Origin: Hyalella azteca
Lineage: Eukaryota > Arthropoda > Malacostraca > Amphipoda > Hyalellidae
Direction: 5' to 3'
Assembly (NCBI RefSeq): GCF_000764305.2
Contig: NW_025941627.1
Coordinates: 1 to 64,000, forward strand
Length of the DNA stretch: 64,000 nucleotides
Part shown: in pieces, positions 21,760 to 34,232 of the stretch
How positions within the stretch are numbered: position 1 is the first letter of the stretch
How the letters are laid out: each line of letters opens with the position of its first letter
The notes under the pieces: generated by a model
The model's input: the letters and a program-made list of their open reading frames with translations, nothing else
What the model was told of the DNA's origin: nothing
Databases searched by the model: none
Program-made: the position numbers and the translations under genes

Positions 21760-24029
21760 TACAACATTTCATGCCTATAAAAACGTTGAAATTTCTCATT
21801 CATATTCCCTTGACCGTGCGAAGATAGAAATATTGATCGACATGACTCTAAATTAAGAGATAATTGTCATCTGTTATTAGATGAGGAATGAATATTTAGA
21901 AAATCACAAAACGCGAAGTTTACATTATACCCGCACAATAAGCACAAAATCCTTGCCATAACAACTAGATCGTATTCAATTGTTCCACTGTTTACGTTTG
22001 TCAATGCTTAGTGTAATTCCAATCAGTAGTGAGTAGAGTTCAAACATGGAACACTCCAGCTGGGGTGTTGTGTCGTGTCTGCCACGGTCCATAACAACAG
22101 ATTTCTGTCGGCATTTTGAACACAGTTTATTGAGCACCTAAATAAGGCTCGACATATGGGAAAACGGCTAGGGAAAACCAGAGACCGACAAACGGCCATT
22201 TGGTGCCCGTTATTATGCGCCGGAACCTTTTTATCTCGAAACACAAGAGAATATTCTAAATGTCAAGGAGGACTTTTTGCACCTGCTTTAATCGTTAAGG
22301 ACGGGCTGGCAGTATTCCCGCTGACAAGCTCTTGGACGCTCACGTAACTCTTTTTAGACGCTTACTTTTTCCGTGCGTTGCCATACATAACATCATATGA
22401 AAAAAATTGGTAGTTTCTTAGCGAATTACCGAACAACCTTCTAACATGTGGGCAACTACAAACCTGAAAACGAATAACTTTATATAATTGACGAGTAATA
22501 TTTTACCAAACAGTGAACAAACAACATTCTTGCTGACTATCGGAGCAGGAAGCTGTGATAGAAAACCTGAAGCCGTACTATCAAACCTGAAGCCGTACTA
22601 TCAAACCTGAAGCCGTGCTATCAAACCTGAAGCCGTGCTATCAAACCTGAAGCCGTACTACGAAAATAGTTAATAGTTTTTGATTGAGTAAGCCAATCAC
22701 TGTCGTCTTTCCGAGTCATCCCACCAATCAAAGAAGAGAAATCGGCCACTGCGTGTTATTATGCTCGTTTTGATATACCGGTAACGGCTCAATGGAAATA
22801 GTCCTTAGTCTTAGGAAGCATATTCCGCGCCATCTCTAATAACGTTCACTTCTTAACAACAAAATGTCATATGCAAAATATATTCAGCGAGTTTTATTCT
22901 CTCAATCATATTGAGTGATTGGTTAGCTAATCTTTGAGAAATATTTGTAACATTCTTTGACGAACTGCGCATTCTATTTTAGACCAGTCTACGTGGTGAC
23001 ATGACACAACTTTACTCTACAAAAAATTGATATTAGGAACTAAAAAACTTGTTATACTAGAATAACTTATACAGAAATAGGTAAGGGAAACGATATGGGG
23101 TTTGAAAGTAATCTCGCTGTTTCGTCCGTCTCCAATTCAACATTCCCTCAGTGCTCCAGATCGAGGGTAGGGACAGACTCTGAGAAAATAAAATCTCTCT
23201 AAATAATTGTCATGAGGAAAAACATCACGATGCATTTTGTTCCTGATGTTCAACAATTTAGGGTTGAACTAATACAAGTATGGAACATTGAACTATATTG
23301 CCTCGTTATTATTGAAGTTCCACTCTAGTCAGCCTCCGCAAAGTTCAGACTAAAAGTAGAAAATTCCATAACAAAATTCTCAAAAATTGAATCGAAATGC
23401 CGACCGATAGAAAATAACGCAATAAATAAAGACACATAAGTTAATTCAAGAAGAAGTTGCTGGACTTGTGGCGAACTAATAACCAAGGAAGATTATACGC
23501 CATGGGAGTTCTACTCAGAAAACTATGAGTTGCAGGAGAAAAATCTCTCACGAGTAATTTTTTGTTCAAATTCTTAGAGTCATTTATCACTTCATGAGAT
23601 ATTGCCTGCGTAATTTTCATGTTTAGGTTTAGATTAATTCGTAAAATTTCATGAAATTTCCTAAAACTTTGTCCGTGTAAGTTTTAAATCTGACTTTCGA
23701 TTGTAACAACCAATTATTTTACCAAAAATTCCACGCATCAAACAACACAGCCTAGTGTTTTCACAAGACCTGTTTGCGCAACATATCGAGGAGTTATTTG
23801 ATGGACCGATACTTCGCCACTTACATGTGACTCATGCTGACGGCTTATGTTCGAACTCGTACGAACGTATTTTCATTCAGAACGACATCTGTGTCACGAT
23901 TTTTTATTTGAAGTTCCGTAAGAAAATAAATGAAATACGAATTACATAGTATTTTCATCTTGCACAGACATCATTAGTATTTAACCAAATTTAAAACTAC
24001 ATATAACGGCAGTGTTTGAATGCTTGAAC
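21760..24029. other. Lectin intron 1; 20-bp minisatellite
   Basis: No exon is recognised. At 22560-22665 five tandem copies of CCTGAAGCCGTACTATCAAA (GTACTA/GTGCTA variants) form a minisatellite. The 195-base plus-strand ORF at 23755 has no recognisable family. Confidence 0.6.
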
Positions 24030-24250
24030 TTAGGACGGGTTTTGAACGAACGAATGAAAACGATGATGGTTTAGGCAGCCATGCTGCTTCACAGTTGCAC
24101 GGAACGCCTCCGCTTGCCCGATGTGCATTCTGTTGGACGCATGTCGCTCTGCTGGCTTTATGACGACCGGTGATACAACACTGCCTGCGTTTAGCGTCAT
24201 GATGGCGCTGACCAACGCTAGCTGATTCATGTAATTCTTTGACCAAGCAA
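24030..24250 (-). pseudogene. Possible pogo/Tigger-type transposase fragment
   Basis: The minus strand reads LALVSAIMTLNAGSVVSPVV, then IKPAERHASNR, then KQHGCLNHHRFHSF and a stop. The order (hydrophobic strand, small-residue-G-x-x-x-PP-like turn, then G-W-N-x-x-x-F) resembles the region between the first and second acidic residues of DDE_1 (pogo-like) transposases. It lies in intron 1 of the lectin, opposite strand. No catalytic Asp pair is visible, so the call is tentative. Confidence 0.35.
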
Positions 24251-24593
24251 TTTTATCCTCACTATGGATACTTAATTCCTCATTCGTCAAATGCTAATCA
24301 GATGGTAGATAGTAATCAATTATACATTTCGTAGTTAGCAGAAAGACAGTGAGGGCATCAGGAAGAAAGAAGAGTATCACTGCGGTTAGTGCCGAATAAA
24401 TTATTTCTTTTCATAAATATGAATTTAAATGCTAATTAATGAACAGGTGCAGTAAAAAGGATGGTAACTCTTAATTGCCTAACCAAATGGAGACTTCTCA
24501 GGCAAAATTCGATGTTGTTAGAGTGTACAATAATGTTGCTCCTCAGTAAACAGACAAAGATGGAGGAGTAATGATGAAGATTGATCCTACCAG

Positions 24594-24787
24594 TCCTACC
24601 CACAGCTCCACCCTGCCCGGCCACCTTCGCCTGGGTTGCGGACGTCGGTTGTGTGGTTGTGGTTAAGAGCAACTTGCTGTACGCCAGCGCCCAGACCGCG
24701 TGCCCTGGAGGCTCCCAGCTCGTCCCTCTCTACAGCGACAACTTCTTCCAGCTCACTGACTACGTCTATCACAAATCTACCTACCAG
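24594..24787 (+). CDS. C-type lectin, exon 2: first half of CTLD
   Basis: Acceptor CTACCAG, donor CCAG|GTACGG. Starting with two bases it completes the codon left by exon 1, and the reading is continuous: CPATFAWVADVGCVVV, LLYASAQTACPGGSQLVPL, FFQLTDYVYHKSTYQ. This is the alpha1-beta-alpha2 half of a C-type lectin-like domain, with the first two conserved cysteines and the A-x-x-x-C-...-G-S-x-L-V block. It ends in phase 0. Confidence 0.8.
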
Positions 24788-24951
24788 GTACGGGAATATG
24801 CATTTTCATGTTTTTCACCTTAATATCTTTTTGTATCGTACACATTTTTACAAGAATTAAACTTTTAATCTCGAGTTTTCTTGTCTTGTGGCATTTGACT
24901 GGAGTATCATAATCGACAGTGCATTTTCAGATCAAAATTTAGCTTTTTCAG

Positions 24952-25210
24952 TACAAACACCGCTTCTTCCATAACAGCTGGCTATGCTTCTGGTTACTAT
25001 CACGTGGGGGTTCACCGCTTCAACCTCGTGTGGACTTGGCGCACCGGCCAAGTTATGTCCGGCTTACCTGGAACATCGCCTTGGGCAGTCGGTGAACCCA
25101 ATGAGGGCTCCGACTGTGCAATTCTCCTTTATTACAATACTAGCTCGGTGCCTGCTCTCATGGACATACCATGCACAAAACCTTATTGGTATATTTGTGC
25201 GCTGCAGTGA
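24952..25210 (+). CDS. C-type lectin, exon 3: second half of CTLD with EPN motif
   Basis: The frame ending at the TGA at 25208 reads GYYHVGVHRFNLVWTW, WAVGEPNEGSDCAILLYY, LMDIPCTKPYWYICALQ. EPN is the calcium-site triplet typical of mannose-type specificity. The WND-equivalent is LMDIPC, and both terminal cysteines are present, so the domain closes at the C-terminus. Two acceptors are possible (TTTTTCAG before 24952 and ATAACAG before 24978). Neither joins in frame to exon 2's phase-0 end, so a frame error, an unseen small exon or pseudogenisation must be allowed for. Confidence 0.75.
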
Positions 25211-25596
25211 TGACATGCGCACTGGTCAAGAAACGGCTGATGCAATGGTCTAGCAATCAGAAGTGTCTAGTGCGGTCGTGGCCAATTCGGCGATGCAGTT
25301 ACTAACCCTAATGAGAAGGTTGGTGCTGTTGTTGGTTGGTGTTGTATAAAGTGATGTTACGACTCGTTCAACAGAGTAGCAATATCATCTTTAATAGTAC
25401 CATTGTTACATCATTATTGGAAATAGGATATAATAACAACTGTAGTGCAGTAATGATGGGGAAAATGGTGAAACTGTGTTTCCGATGGTACAGTTAAAAA
25501 CAATGCAGTGACGAAAGTTCACTTAGTTAGTATTGTTCACTTCGGTGGTATATAGGTGAACAGCTTAAGAGGCGCTTAACTAAACGAGATGCAGGT

Positions 25597-26045
25597 TATT
25601 CAAATGAGTTGAGTTTGGGACAGTATGAAATTGCGCCGGTGATTCAACGGAGTTGAGTTTGGGACAGTATGAAATTGCGCCGGTGATTCAACGGAATTCA
25701 TTTTGGGACGGTATGAAATTGCGCCGATGATTCAACGGAGTTCAGTTTGGGACGGTGTGACATTGCGCCGGAGATTCAACGGAGTTGAGTTTGGGACGGT
25801 GTGACATTGCGCCGGTGATTCAACGGAGTTGAGTTTGGGACGGTGTGAAATTGCGCCGGTGATTCAACGGAGTTCAGTTTGGGACGGTGTGACATTGCAC
25901 CGGTAATTCAACGGAGTTCAGTTTGGGACGGTGTGACATTGTGCCGGTGATTCAACGGAGTTGAGTTTGGGACGGTGTGAAATTGCGCCGGTGACTCAAC
26001 GGAATTGAATTTGGTACGGTATGACATTGCACCGGTGATTGAGTT
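25597..26045. repeat. 44-bp minisatellite, about 10 copies, downstream of lectin
   Basis: Unit TCAACGGAGTTGAGTTTGGG plus ACGGTGTGAAATTGCGCCGG and TGAT. Copies differ at GAG/GAA, TTGAG/TTCAG, TGTGA/TATGA and GCGCC/GCACC. It starts about 390 bp after the lectin stop codon and may be transcribed in its 3' region; an AATAAAA lies at about 26212. Confidence 0.9.
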
Positions 26046-26841
26046 TGTGAAGGTAACTCATTTCGCGGGTGTCTTTTCATTCAAATTCATTAGCTCGGCA
26101 AGTCGCGGTGGAACGTCTAAGGCCACTGAACTGCACCATATTTAGCCGAGATCAAGGCCTTTGCTCTTCTACGCTATATGTATACGGGGACATATGGAAT
26201 TGGGTGCTATAATAAAACAATATACGTATAGCTGAGAATAATCTCTGAAATCCCAAAAAACTATTTTTGGACACTCTTCGCGCTACGTACCTTTCTGATT
26301 TATTAGCTTAACATGATGTCATCAGCCTGTTCTGACTAACAAACTTTAGCCTAAGCTCGTCTGGTGACGAGAAACCTTGCTAGGTCCACCAATCCCAAAA
26401 AACTATTCGATACTCGATCTTTTTCACCCTTGAACCGCTCTTTCGGATACCTGAAAAAATTCTGACAAATCAACGGCGTGTGCTATTAAACATTCGCTAA
26501 ATTCTGTGCGTGCGAATTCAAAAATCGCGTGTTGTTAAAAACATAGATAAATCTTGAGATTCGCTCTCGAGTCGTTGACGGCATATTTGTCATCGTTCGG
26601 AACAGAGAACACATGATGGAACTGCGTGCGCTTTCGGAACTAATAAGATCCTTAAGTTAACTCCGTAATTCAGACAAAATTGCATGTTACCCTTCTTTTT
26701 GATAATCTGGAGCAAGTTCAGGTGAATTAATTGGTCACTAATGTTTTTCGCGAAGCCTGCATATACTAGAGAGGTGCTCTACACGTTGACTCCGATTGCT
26801 TCATCTTGTACTATTGTTTTATTTTTTGTTCTATTTTTAAG
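26046..26841. other. No gene seen
   Basis: No exon is recognised. The word ATCCCAAAAAACTATT occurs at about 26251 and 26393, framing a stretch of about 140 bp. It may be a small element or duplication. Confidence 0.35.
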
Positions 26842-27076
26842 CAGGGTTGCCAGACGGTCTTTCTTTACCGGACAAATTCCGCGATTTAGTTTTTTCAATT
26901 GCGTTGGCCTGCTAAAACTTATGATAGGAGAACTTTCTATTTGAATTCTAAAAACTGATAAAAAAAACTTTATTTATACACCGGAACCTACAAATATACT
27001 CGTACTAGTATATATTGGATTATTGGCCTTTTTCGTTCGCGGACATGGCCGTTTTTTAAGCTTTCTGGCAACCCTG
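26842..27076. mobile_element. MITE with 13-bp TIRs (CAGGGTTGCCAGA)
   Basis: CAGGGTTGCCAGA at 26842-26854 is perfectly inverted at 27064-27076. The 235-bp body is AT-rich without a transposase. A CAGGG-type terminus would suit hAT-like elements, but no 8-bp target duplication is visible in the flanks. Confidence 0.65.
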
Positions 27077-27429
27077 AATTATGTTCCACTTCGTCCTAGA
27101 GGGGTACGCAGCCGTGCACCACTAAATTTGTGCACCAATCAGCCTTAAAAGGAACGCCTAGCATATTTCCGGATGACCACCAATCAGCCGCGGATTAAGC
27201 CATCCGTCGGTAACCAGCCCGTGACATCATCTTGCTTTAAATATTAGGAGATTTACGCCACCACATTCTGAAGCGAATAGCCCAGAGAGTAATGGTTAGG
27301 CACCACTGAACGTTGCATCGAATCATCACTTCATACCCTGACTTAAGACAACGGACTGCGACCAACCAGCCCAGGTCGCCAGTAGAACTGCATGCATCCT
27401 GCCGTGCACCACCAGACCGTCACTTTTAG

Positions 27430-27680
27430 CTCAACATCCGGGGTTAGGTTTCAGAAAGCATAGTTCTGTTCCAAACTCTATCGTCCGCCGGCGAGTGACT
27501 TTCGCAGCTTCGCTAATTTACGTAACTTGTAGCTCACAGCATCTGGGGTTAGGTTCCAGATAGCATAGTTCTGTTCCAAAATTTATCGTCGCACGACGCG
27601 TGGCCGTTCGACCGTGGGCTGATTCGACACACGGGACAGATACGGACGGCTCCGGCGCGCTCCGTCCGGGGGGTGTAAAA
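27430..27680. repeat. Direct repeat pair and GC-rich palindromic stretch
   Basis: A block of about 55 bp (AGCTCAACATCCGGGGTTAGG ... GCATAGTTCTGTTCCAAA) at about 27429-27485 recurs at about 27532-27585. It is followed by CpG-rich sequence with CACACGGGACAGATACGGAC and GGCGCGCTCCGTCCGG, a style seen in animal MITEs. Confidence 0.6.
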
Positions 27681-27756
27681 TTTTTTCGCGTGTTGGCAGA
27701 CGACGCTGGGCCATACGACTCCAGGCTTATTTTCCTGTGGTTCTGATTGATCTAAT

Positions 27757-28077
27757 TCAATGGATGTGATCTATCTGGTGGCGTGCGGCTGATAACGTTA
27801 CAGTCAAGATGTGTTGTAGGCTGCGTTCTTCAGGGAAGGGATCATGATAGTCCATTCGAAGCACGGCAGTGGTGGTCTCCGACAGGCGTCCCGTCCTAGA
27901 GAAGTTCACTTCGTGGTACACATGTGGTATATTCATGTTCCACTTCTGAGTCAACATGTTAAATAAGCTGGCAAATGTCATGAGAGCTACAAACTGCGAA
28001 CAATATGCGCCCTCACTAAACAAACTTTCAAGGCACGCGCATCGCATCTGTTTGTGTATGAGAAGTTTTGCCCCCAT
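27757..28077 (-). CDS. Unrecognised ORF, 106 codons
   Basis: An open minus-strand frame with an even composition: FSEGAYCSQFVALMTFASLF, NMNIPHVYHEVNFS, LRMDYHDPFPEERSLQH. The ATG at 28077 has no clear upstream context. No domain is recognised, and it could be an exon, an old coding remnant or chance. The following plus-strand flank is non-coding. Confidence 0.25.
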   Translation of the reverse strand: MGAKLLIHKQMRCACLESLFSEGAYCSQFVALMTFASLFNMLTQKWNMNIPHVYHEVNFSRTGRLSETTTAVLRMDYHDPFPEERSLQHILTVTLSAARHQIDHIH

Positions 28078-28079
28078 TG

Positions 28080-30270
28080 CAATTTAATAGAGAACAATGA
28101 ATTAAGGTGCAGATTCGTAGTTGTTATAGAGGAGAACGGTGAGGCATTATTAGGTTCTATATGAAAGCTTGATTGATATGGAAGAGACAGATTATGTTTT
28201 TTTCTGTGGTACCCATCAGGGGGGACACTAACGTGTGTCGGTGCTCGTCAGAAGTGTGATTTCGCGCGTTCCTACGGGTATTGAGCCTGAGCGCCTCACT
28301 ATAGAACTCGCGGTGTCTGACTAGTCTCAGCTGGGGAGTTAAGTTATTATGCAGGCAGGACTTTTCACGATTTCCATTTGGCGGCGGATGTCTTGTGTAA
28401 GCGTCCCCCTTGTTCGAGTGTCCTCATTCCTGTTGCTGTTCACTTGTCCCCCTTTTTCGTCTGTCCCTTCCTCACCTGTCCCTCCTTTTCAACTCGTCTC
28501 CTTGAGATGATAACGCTGCTTCTTCGAGCCAATTTCAGCGGACTCCCATTGAGAACTTCTGCCCGTTGTGGGTGATGAATGATGCGAAATTTTCAATCAT
28601 GAAGATCTTCCGCCTTACTGGCGATACTAATTTATGTCCTCCATTGCGAAATACGAGTAGCTCGATAGCTGAGGCGCTAACAAACTACCCTACTTATACT
28701 ACTACTTAGTAACGGTATTATCCACGGCAACTTGAGTGCAATTTCATTTCTTATTTATTACTTGACTTTAATGTATACCAAGGGTCTTTCATTATTTTAG
28801 TGCATGCGGCGTCATCTTATTGGTCAGACCTAACATTCAAGACTCTCTGACGCGTTCAATTATCTTGGCGTAATTGCCGGCCTATATGCGCCACCTTATG
28901 CGTTATTTCGCTTAATCCTCATCTTGCTAACTTAGCCGAGTTGCACCGGGCATTTCTTCTTTCCCTGCACTATTGTATCATTGCACCATTTATCACCATT
29001 ACGCTTCTGAACGGCTTTCATGGCACCTCTATGCAGAGCCAGCAGAAATAATTTAAAAGGTTAGTGATAGGAAGGTGTCATTTTACCTGTAAACTTGACA
29101 TAAATCACGAACTTGATGTCATAGACCTATAATAGCACTTATATGAATTTCATTCGATTTATATGTGACTTCACCATATAAATTTCAAAATTCACATCCA
29201 TCTCCATCCCGCTTGCTATCGCTAACCTTGCGTGTCAACGGGTGTCGGCTCGACTGCCTACTACGGTTCTGTAGAGTGTTTAGTTGATTGTGATTAGCCT
29301 GGGAAATGTAATCTCGTTCAAATCTTGCGCAGCTCAAACTCAAGTAATTAAATATAAATTTTCTAATTGTTCAACTTTGTTACAAATGTGTCTTGAGCAC
29401 AGATTTTAATTACAGTAAGCACGTCTTTGTTTAATTTAACTTCACACTTGGATAATTCCTTCTGCATTTTAAATTTCGTTATTCTGCGCTTGCTTAGGAG
29501 AATTATTCCATGGATTTCCAAGAAAATTAGTTTGAAATGTTATATGTGTGTGATTTCCTTACAACTAATGAAAAGCTGGACTCCATACCTGCAAACAAAT
29601 CTGGGTAAACAATGGGTCAGACCCAACCTAACCTAACCACAAAACCATATACGTACCTCGAAAGTAGAAACTATCATTTGAAACAGAACCTAGCCTACGA
29701 ATCAGCACCCAATGAAAACCTCGTGGCCATCTACTACCAAAATCAGACGAACAGCGGTTACAAGGCAAATAAACGCGATCCACAGTCAATCGTGCGAAAT
29801 AATTTCAGGATCACAACAGAAAATTAAACTTCTGCTCTACCACGTACAAAAACAGAAACATTTTCACGAAGGATAATCCATTTACAGAATTGGAATTGCT
29901 TCGAGAAACAAGCGTCGTTTACAAATTTTGTTTTTATACAAAAGGTTGTTTAATCTCTCAAGCAAACTGAATTTGTTTTACAACAACAACGTTAAGCCGC
30001 CGTCTCAGTTGCCACCTGTAAGGCCATGAAACCAACAGGAGATAAGTGTCATGCTACATCACAGAGCAAAATATGAATGTCACGTTCTAGCGGATTGAAG
30101 CATAACTGCCATGTTCCTTCTCAGAGCAGGCTGTTGCATCATGCATAACAGTTGTGCTCCAAATTTTATTAGGTTACCTCCAAAGTGTTGAGTGAAGTCG
30201 ATTGAACGTCATTTGAAAAATACTTGTTTAACACTTCTAGGATGATTGGGCGTCTCCTCACGTCAACACG
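28080..30270. other. No gene seen
   Basis: Mixed AT-rich and moderately GC sequence. Short plus-strand ORFs at 28378-28575 and 29427-29827 have no recognisable content. CCTAACCTAACC at about 29622 is too short to count as telomeric repeat. Confidence 0.35.
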
Positions 30271-31383
30271 CCACGTTGTTACTGAATCTAATTCATTGGG
30301 CATGTCTGCCCGTGGTCCTGTTAGGGACTACGTGTACTTAGGCCTGATACTGGGGGAGACTTCAATCTCCCGCGCGTCCGTTGGACAAGCTCTGGCGGCT
30401 TGAAGGTGGATGACCGCTACAGAAGCCAAGAAGCCCAACTTGTGAAGTTTGCTGCGGAACACTTTCTCAGTCAGCAGGTTCGACTGCCGACAAGGGAACA
30501 CAATATCCTCTATCTCTTTGTTCTTAAAAATGAAAGGATGGTGGTTGATGTTCGGTTTGAAGAAACCTCACTGTCCGACGTCCTCCTAGTGATGGTGGAT
30601 ATGACAATTGGAGCTGATACCCTGCCCAGGATTATACCCCAAAAGAGACTGGCAGGACTTGATTTCTACCATCGAAGAAATTGGGAGGCAATTTGGAATG
30701 AACTTGACGAAACTTATTGGAGAGAAGAGTTTCAGGAGAGGAGATGAATGCAGAGGAAGTTTACACTAAACTGTGTGAAAACTAGCACAGGTATGTGTGC
30801 GTCATACCACCGCGGTAAAAACGGACCCCAAAGTCAACAGCATTACGGAAGACCGACGAATTCTCATGGGAAAACACAAGCGATCAAACAAATGAATAAC
30901 TGAATCCACTAGTGACCTGATGAGATCTAGTAGAGCTCCACAAGGAAATTGAACACAGGTTGCAGGACTCGCACAGGATAGAGGAACCAGCTGCCGAGGA
31001 ACGAGTAGTTGAGGTCATCAGAGAGAACCTAAAATATATCTTCAAATACGCCCAGTCCAAGGCTAAAATAAAGACGCCAGTGGATCCGCTGAAGGGTAAC
31101 GATGTTTGTCGGAGATGACCAGGGCATGTGTGGGTTACTGGTATTGCAGTTGGAATCAGTGTTCAGTAACGCCCGCTACTCAAGACAGGAGAATGAAGTT
31201 GAAGTTCTCCAGGAGCTGCCAGGCAGAAGGGGGTTGGAGAACATCGAGTTTGGACCAGAAGATATGGAAATAAGGATCAAAGAACTGGCGACGTTTTCAG
31301 CGCAGGACCCGATGGAATTCCGGCAGTGCTGTTAAAGAAGTGTGTTGTAGCACTGAAGCTCCGCTCACACAAAAAAAACCTCG

Positions 31384-32313
31384 ATGACGGAGGAAATTAT
31401 CCCTGAGGGCCTAAAAAGGGGACTGATAATGCCAATCCGCAGAGGAGATCCGAGGGACAGATCCCAAAATTACAGACCTGTGGCCTTGACCTCACATGTG
31501 ACCAAAGTTTTTGAGAAAGTAGTGGCCAGGAGACTTGTCCAGCATATGGAAGAGGCTGACCTATATACCTGTATAATGATGGACAACATGGCTTCCGGCT
31601 TAATCGTTTCTGTTTGTCACAGTTACTGGCCCTTCTTGTGGGGCCAGTATCACCGTCTTGTGGCCCTGCTGGAGGAGGGAGCTGGTGCGGACGTTGTATA
31701 CCTGAACTTTGCTAAAGCTTTTGACAAAGTTGACCATGGGGTGATCTTCAGAAAGCTGAGGCTGTTGAGGGTAGGAAGCCTGTTAAGGTGGATCCACAAC
31801 TTCCTTACAGATACAGTACAAGCTGTCGCAATTTGAAACTCGAAAACGAGAAAAGCGACGGTGAAAAGCGGGGTTCTACAAAGCTCAGTGCTTAGACCGA
31901 TACTCTCCCTCTTCCACATTGCCGATATCGACTCTAAGCTTACTCACGCATCTATATCGTCATTTGCGGACAATACAAGAGTGCTGATGAAGATCACAGA
32001 GGACCCAGACTGCGAGAGGTTACAGGATGACTTGTCGACAATCTACGATGGGGCCCTAGTGAACAATATTCAGTTCAACGACACCAAATTCGAAGTAATG
32101 AAATATAGAGTCTGCACCGAGATCGGGATGCCACATCGCTACTTGGCATCAGATGGCACAGAAATTGAGGAGAAGCAACTAGTTCGAGATCTCGGAGTGT
32201 TGATGAGTACTGAAGCCACGTTCGATGCCCACATCGAAAAAATAGTGGCGCGAAACAGACAACGGAGGGTTGGATTTGGCGGACATTTCAAACGAGAGAA
32301 GCAACACCAATGA
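31384..32313 (+). pseudogene. RT domain of the CR1/L2-like LINE, catalytic motif lost
   Basis: Readable blocks are: PIRRGDPRDRSQNYRPVALT; FEKVVARRLVQHME; VVYLNFAKAFDKVDHGV (palm aspartate region, normally D-F-x-K-A-F-D, here N for D); then, after an in-frame stop, SGVLQSSVLRPILSLFHI in place of G-V-x-Q-G-S-V-L-x-P-x-L-F; and SSFADNTRV where YADD is expected. Loss of the second catalytic aspartate (ADN) means the enzyme is inactive even apart from the frameshifts. Confidence 0.85.
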
Positions 32314-32927
32314 TTACACTCTTCAGAGCCCTCGTCCTCCCCAATCTTAAGTACTGCTGCCAGCTTTGGGCGCCGCTCAAGGCGGGCGCAGTGCGGAAAC
32401 GAGTCAGCTCACCTCAACGAACCTTCATGTCCAGGATTAGCGGGATGAAGGAACTAGAGCTGAAGTACAGGCACAGGCTGAAACACCTGGGACTGTACTC
32501 ACTGGAGAAGAGAAGAGAGAGGTATATCATATTGTACTCTTGGAAGATGATAACCGGACTGGCTCTCAACTTCGAAAGTGAGACCTCCAGTAGTGAAATA
32601 TTACAACGAAAGGAGGGGAGAATGTGCAGGATTCTCCCATTTAATAACCGAGCCGCGGTCAGAGTACAGACTCATCGTGAGGGATCACTATCCGGGGCAG
32701 GACCGAGGCTCTTTAATGCCTTGATAAAAGTGTTGAGAGGAGGGGAGTACACCCTTGCAACATTCAAGAGACGACCGGTCAATTGGTTGAGAATGATTCC
32801 GGATTGTCCAGTTATGGGAAACTACCCTCAGCAAGTGATAAGCAACTGCATCTTGCATCAGCTGGCCCAATGGAGGGCAAATGCGAAACACGTTCAACGT
32901 TACATCCGGGAAACGAGGGCAGGGTGA
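32310..32927 (+). pseudogene. LINE C-terminal region
   Basis: 205 open codons: LVLPNLKYCCQLWAPL, KHLGLYSLEKRRERYIILY, RKEGRMCRILPFNN, GPRLFNALIKVLRG. These are the conserved post-RT blocks of the CR1/L2/Jockey group. It overlaps the preceding frame by four bases (ATGA-type overlap), which reflects a frameshift rather than a designed gene junction. This is the best-preserved stretch of the element. Confidence 0.85.
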
Positions 32928-34232
32928 CTTGCCTAGCGACGACTCGGAGACGGAGGACGACGTCCCACCAGCATCAACATCATCATCTTCATGGAGCAGT
33001 ATAGCGAGGCATGACATTTCTGCAGGATAAATCATGAACGCCAACATCCATCTTCGGAATTACCTATAGAATTGATAAATGTATAACATTATTGATTGTG
33101 ATCCACATGATTAATTGATACAAGACATCATATTGTATCCAAGGACCAAATATAAATTTTAACCATTACTTAATTTATAATCAGATTAATTTAATAATAA
33201 AACCAGCACGAATGAAAAAGTATTAAGGCTTGTAAGTTTTCTGCTCAATCGAAAATAAATTTGAAACTGTTTTAGTGCTTCTATTTCATTACTTTAATGC
33301 AGCTCATTAGAATACATCATTCCATCTTAAAGCAGAAAATTGACAGCCAATGCAGCCATCGTGAGGTTTTCATCAGGGACAACATTTTTACTCAGAACTC
33401 GAATCAAGAAAAACCGTATATGTTTGCACAATTTTGCTCTCAAGTGGTAAAGAGGCACAAAAATAATAAAAAAAGTCCGACCAAATTCAAATAATACAGA
33501 GTTTTTTTATTTCCACTCCACTTTTTAATTTCCACGTAGGGAGATGTCGCAGAACTGAGCCCTGCGGTGGCCCCGGCTAGGTTAAATGCCCCGCGGGAGG
33601 CGCCACGATGACGACACGTGGCATGACCCAACAGCTGGCGTGGCTCACCTCTGCTCATCTTGATTCGTTATAATTTAATTAAGGATTGAATTCAATTCAA
33701 AAGCATTTAATTAAATGACTGAATGTGAGCAGTGAATAAAAAATGAACCAAGATGGCAGACGTAGGAGGGGCATTGAACATCACTTCGTTATTCCAGCCA
33801 ATTAATGGAATGGTTGCATCTATTCGAATGATAGTCCTGAGTAATTTGACATTCACATGACAGCTATAAAAATGTCGAGAGCATCGGCATTATCAGCTGC
33901 TATTCAAGAAGCACTGCGAAGTGCTGCAATTAATGGACTCCTGGACATTGAAATAATTCACGATCGTTCGACATGAGATCCAGCATTCCATTTGTTAAAT
34001 TCAAGTCCAATATTATTGATTTTTTTAAAAAGGCCTCCCACACTCACCATTCCAACAAAAAAAAAAGAATTGATTTTATTAATTAAAAACAGGGAATGGT
34101 TTCATGTCCATGATCAGGGCCCCGACCTTAACGCCTCTGATGGTGGCCTACACCGACTCCGAGGGTCACTGAGCTGTGACGCGAGCGAGGAGCGGGCCCA
34201 CGTCGAACTTTTCTCTGACTGCTGTTAGGATG
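32928..34232. other. No gene seen
   Basis: LINE 3' flank, then AT-rich DNA. A CpG-rich islet lies at 33545-33650. No exon or RNA gene is recognised. Confidence 0.4.

Larger units (their letters stand above)
30280..32927 (+). mobile_element. Broken CR1/L2-like LINE
   Basis: About 2.6 kb of an APE-type non-LTR retrotransposon in several shifted frames. The end of the endonuclease comes first (RSQEAQLVKFAAEHFLSQQV, then LSDVLLVMVDM, standing in for the usual S-D-H-L motif). Then come the linker, the RT core, and the C-terminal region after the palm. The 5' half with the first ORF and most of the endonuclease is missing, as expected of 5'-truncated LINE insertions. The frame breaks at least five times. 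An A-rich or simple tail is not obvious after the stop at 32925. Confidence 0.85.

Noticed and set aside
28640..28700. tRNA-like words GTAGCTCGATAGCTGAGGCG
   Set aside because: No second promoter box and no stem pairing.
29616..29636. CCTAACCTAACC as a telomeric (TTAGG)n repeat
   Set aside because: Only two units, and a similar short word occurs at 13090. Chance is sufficient.
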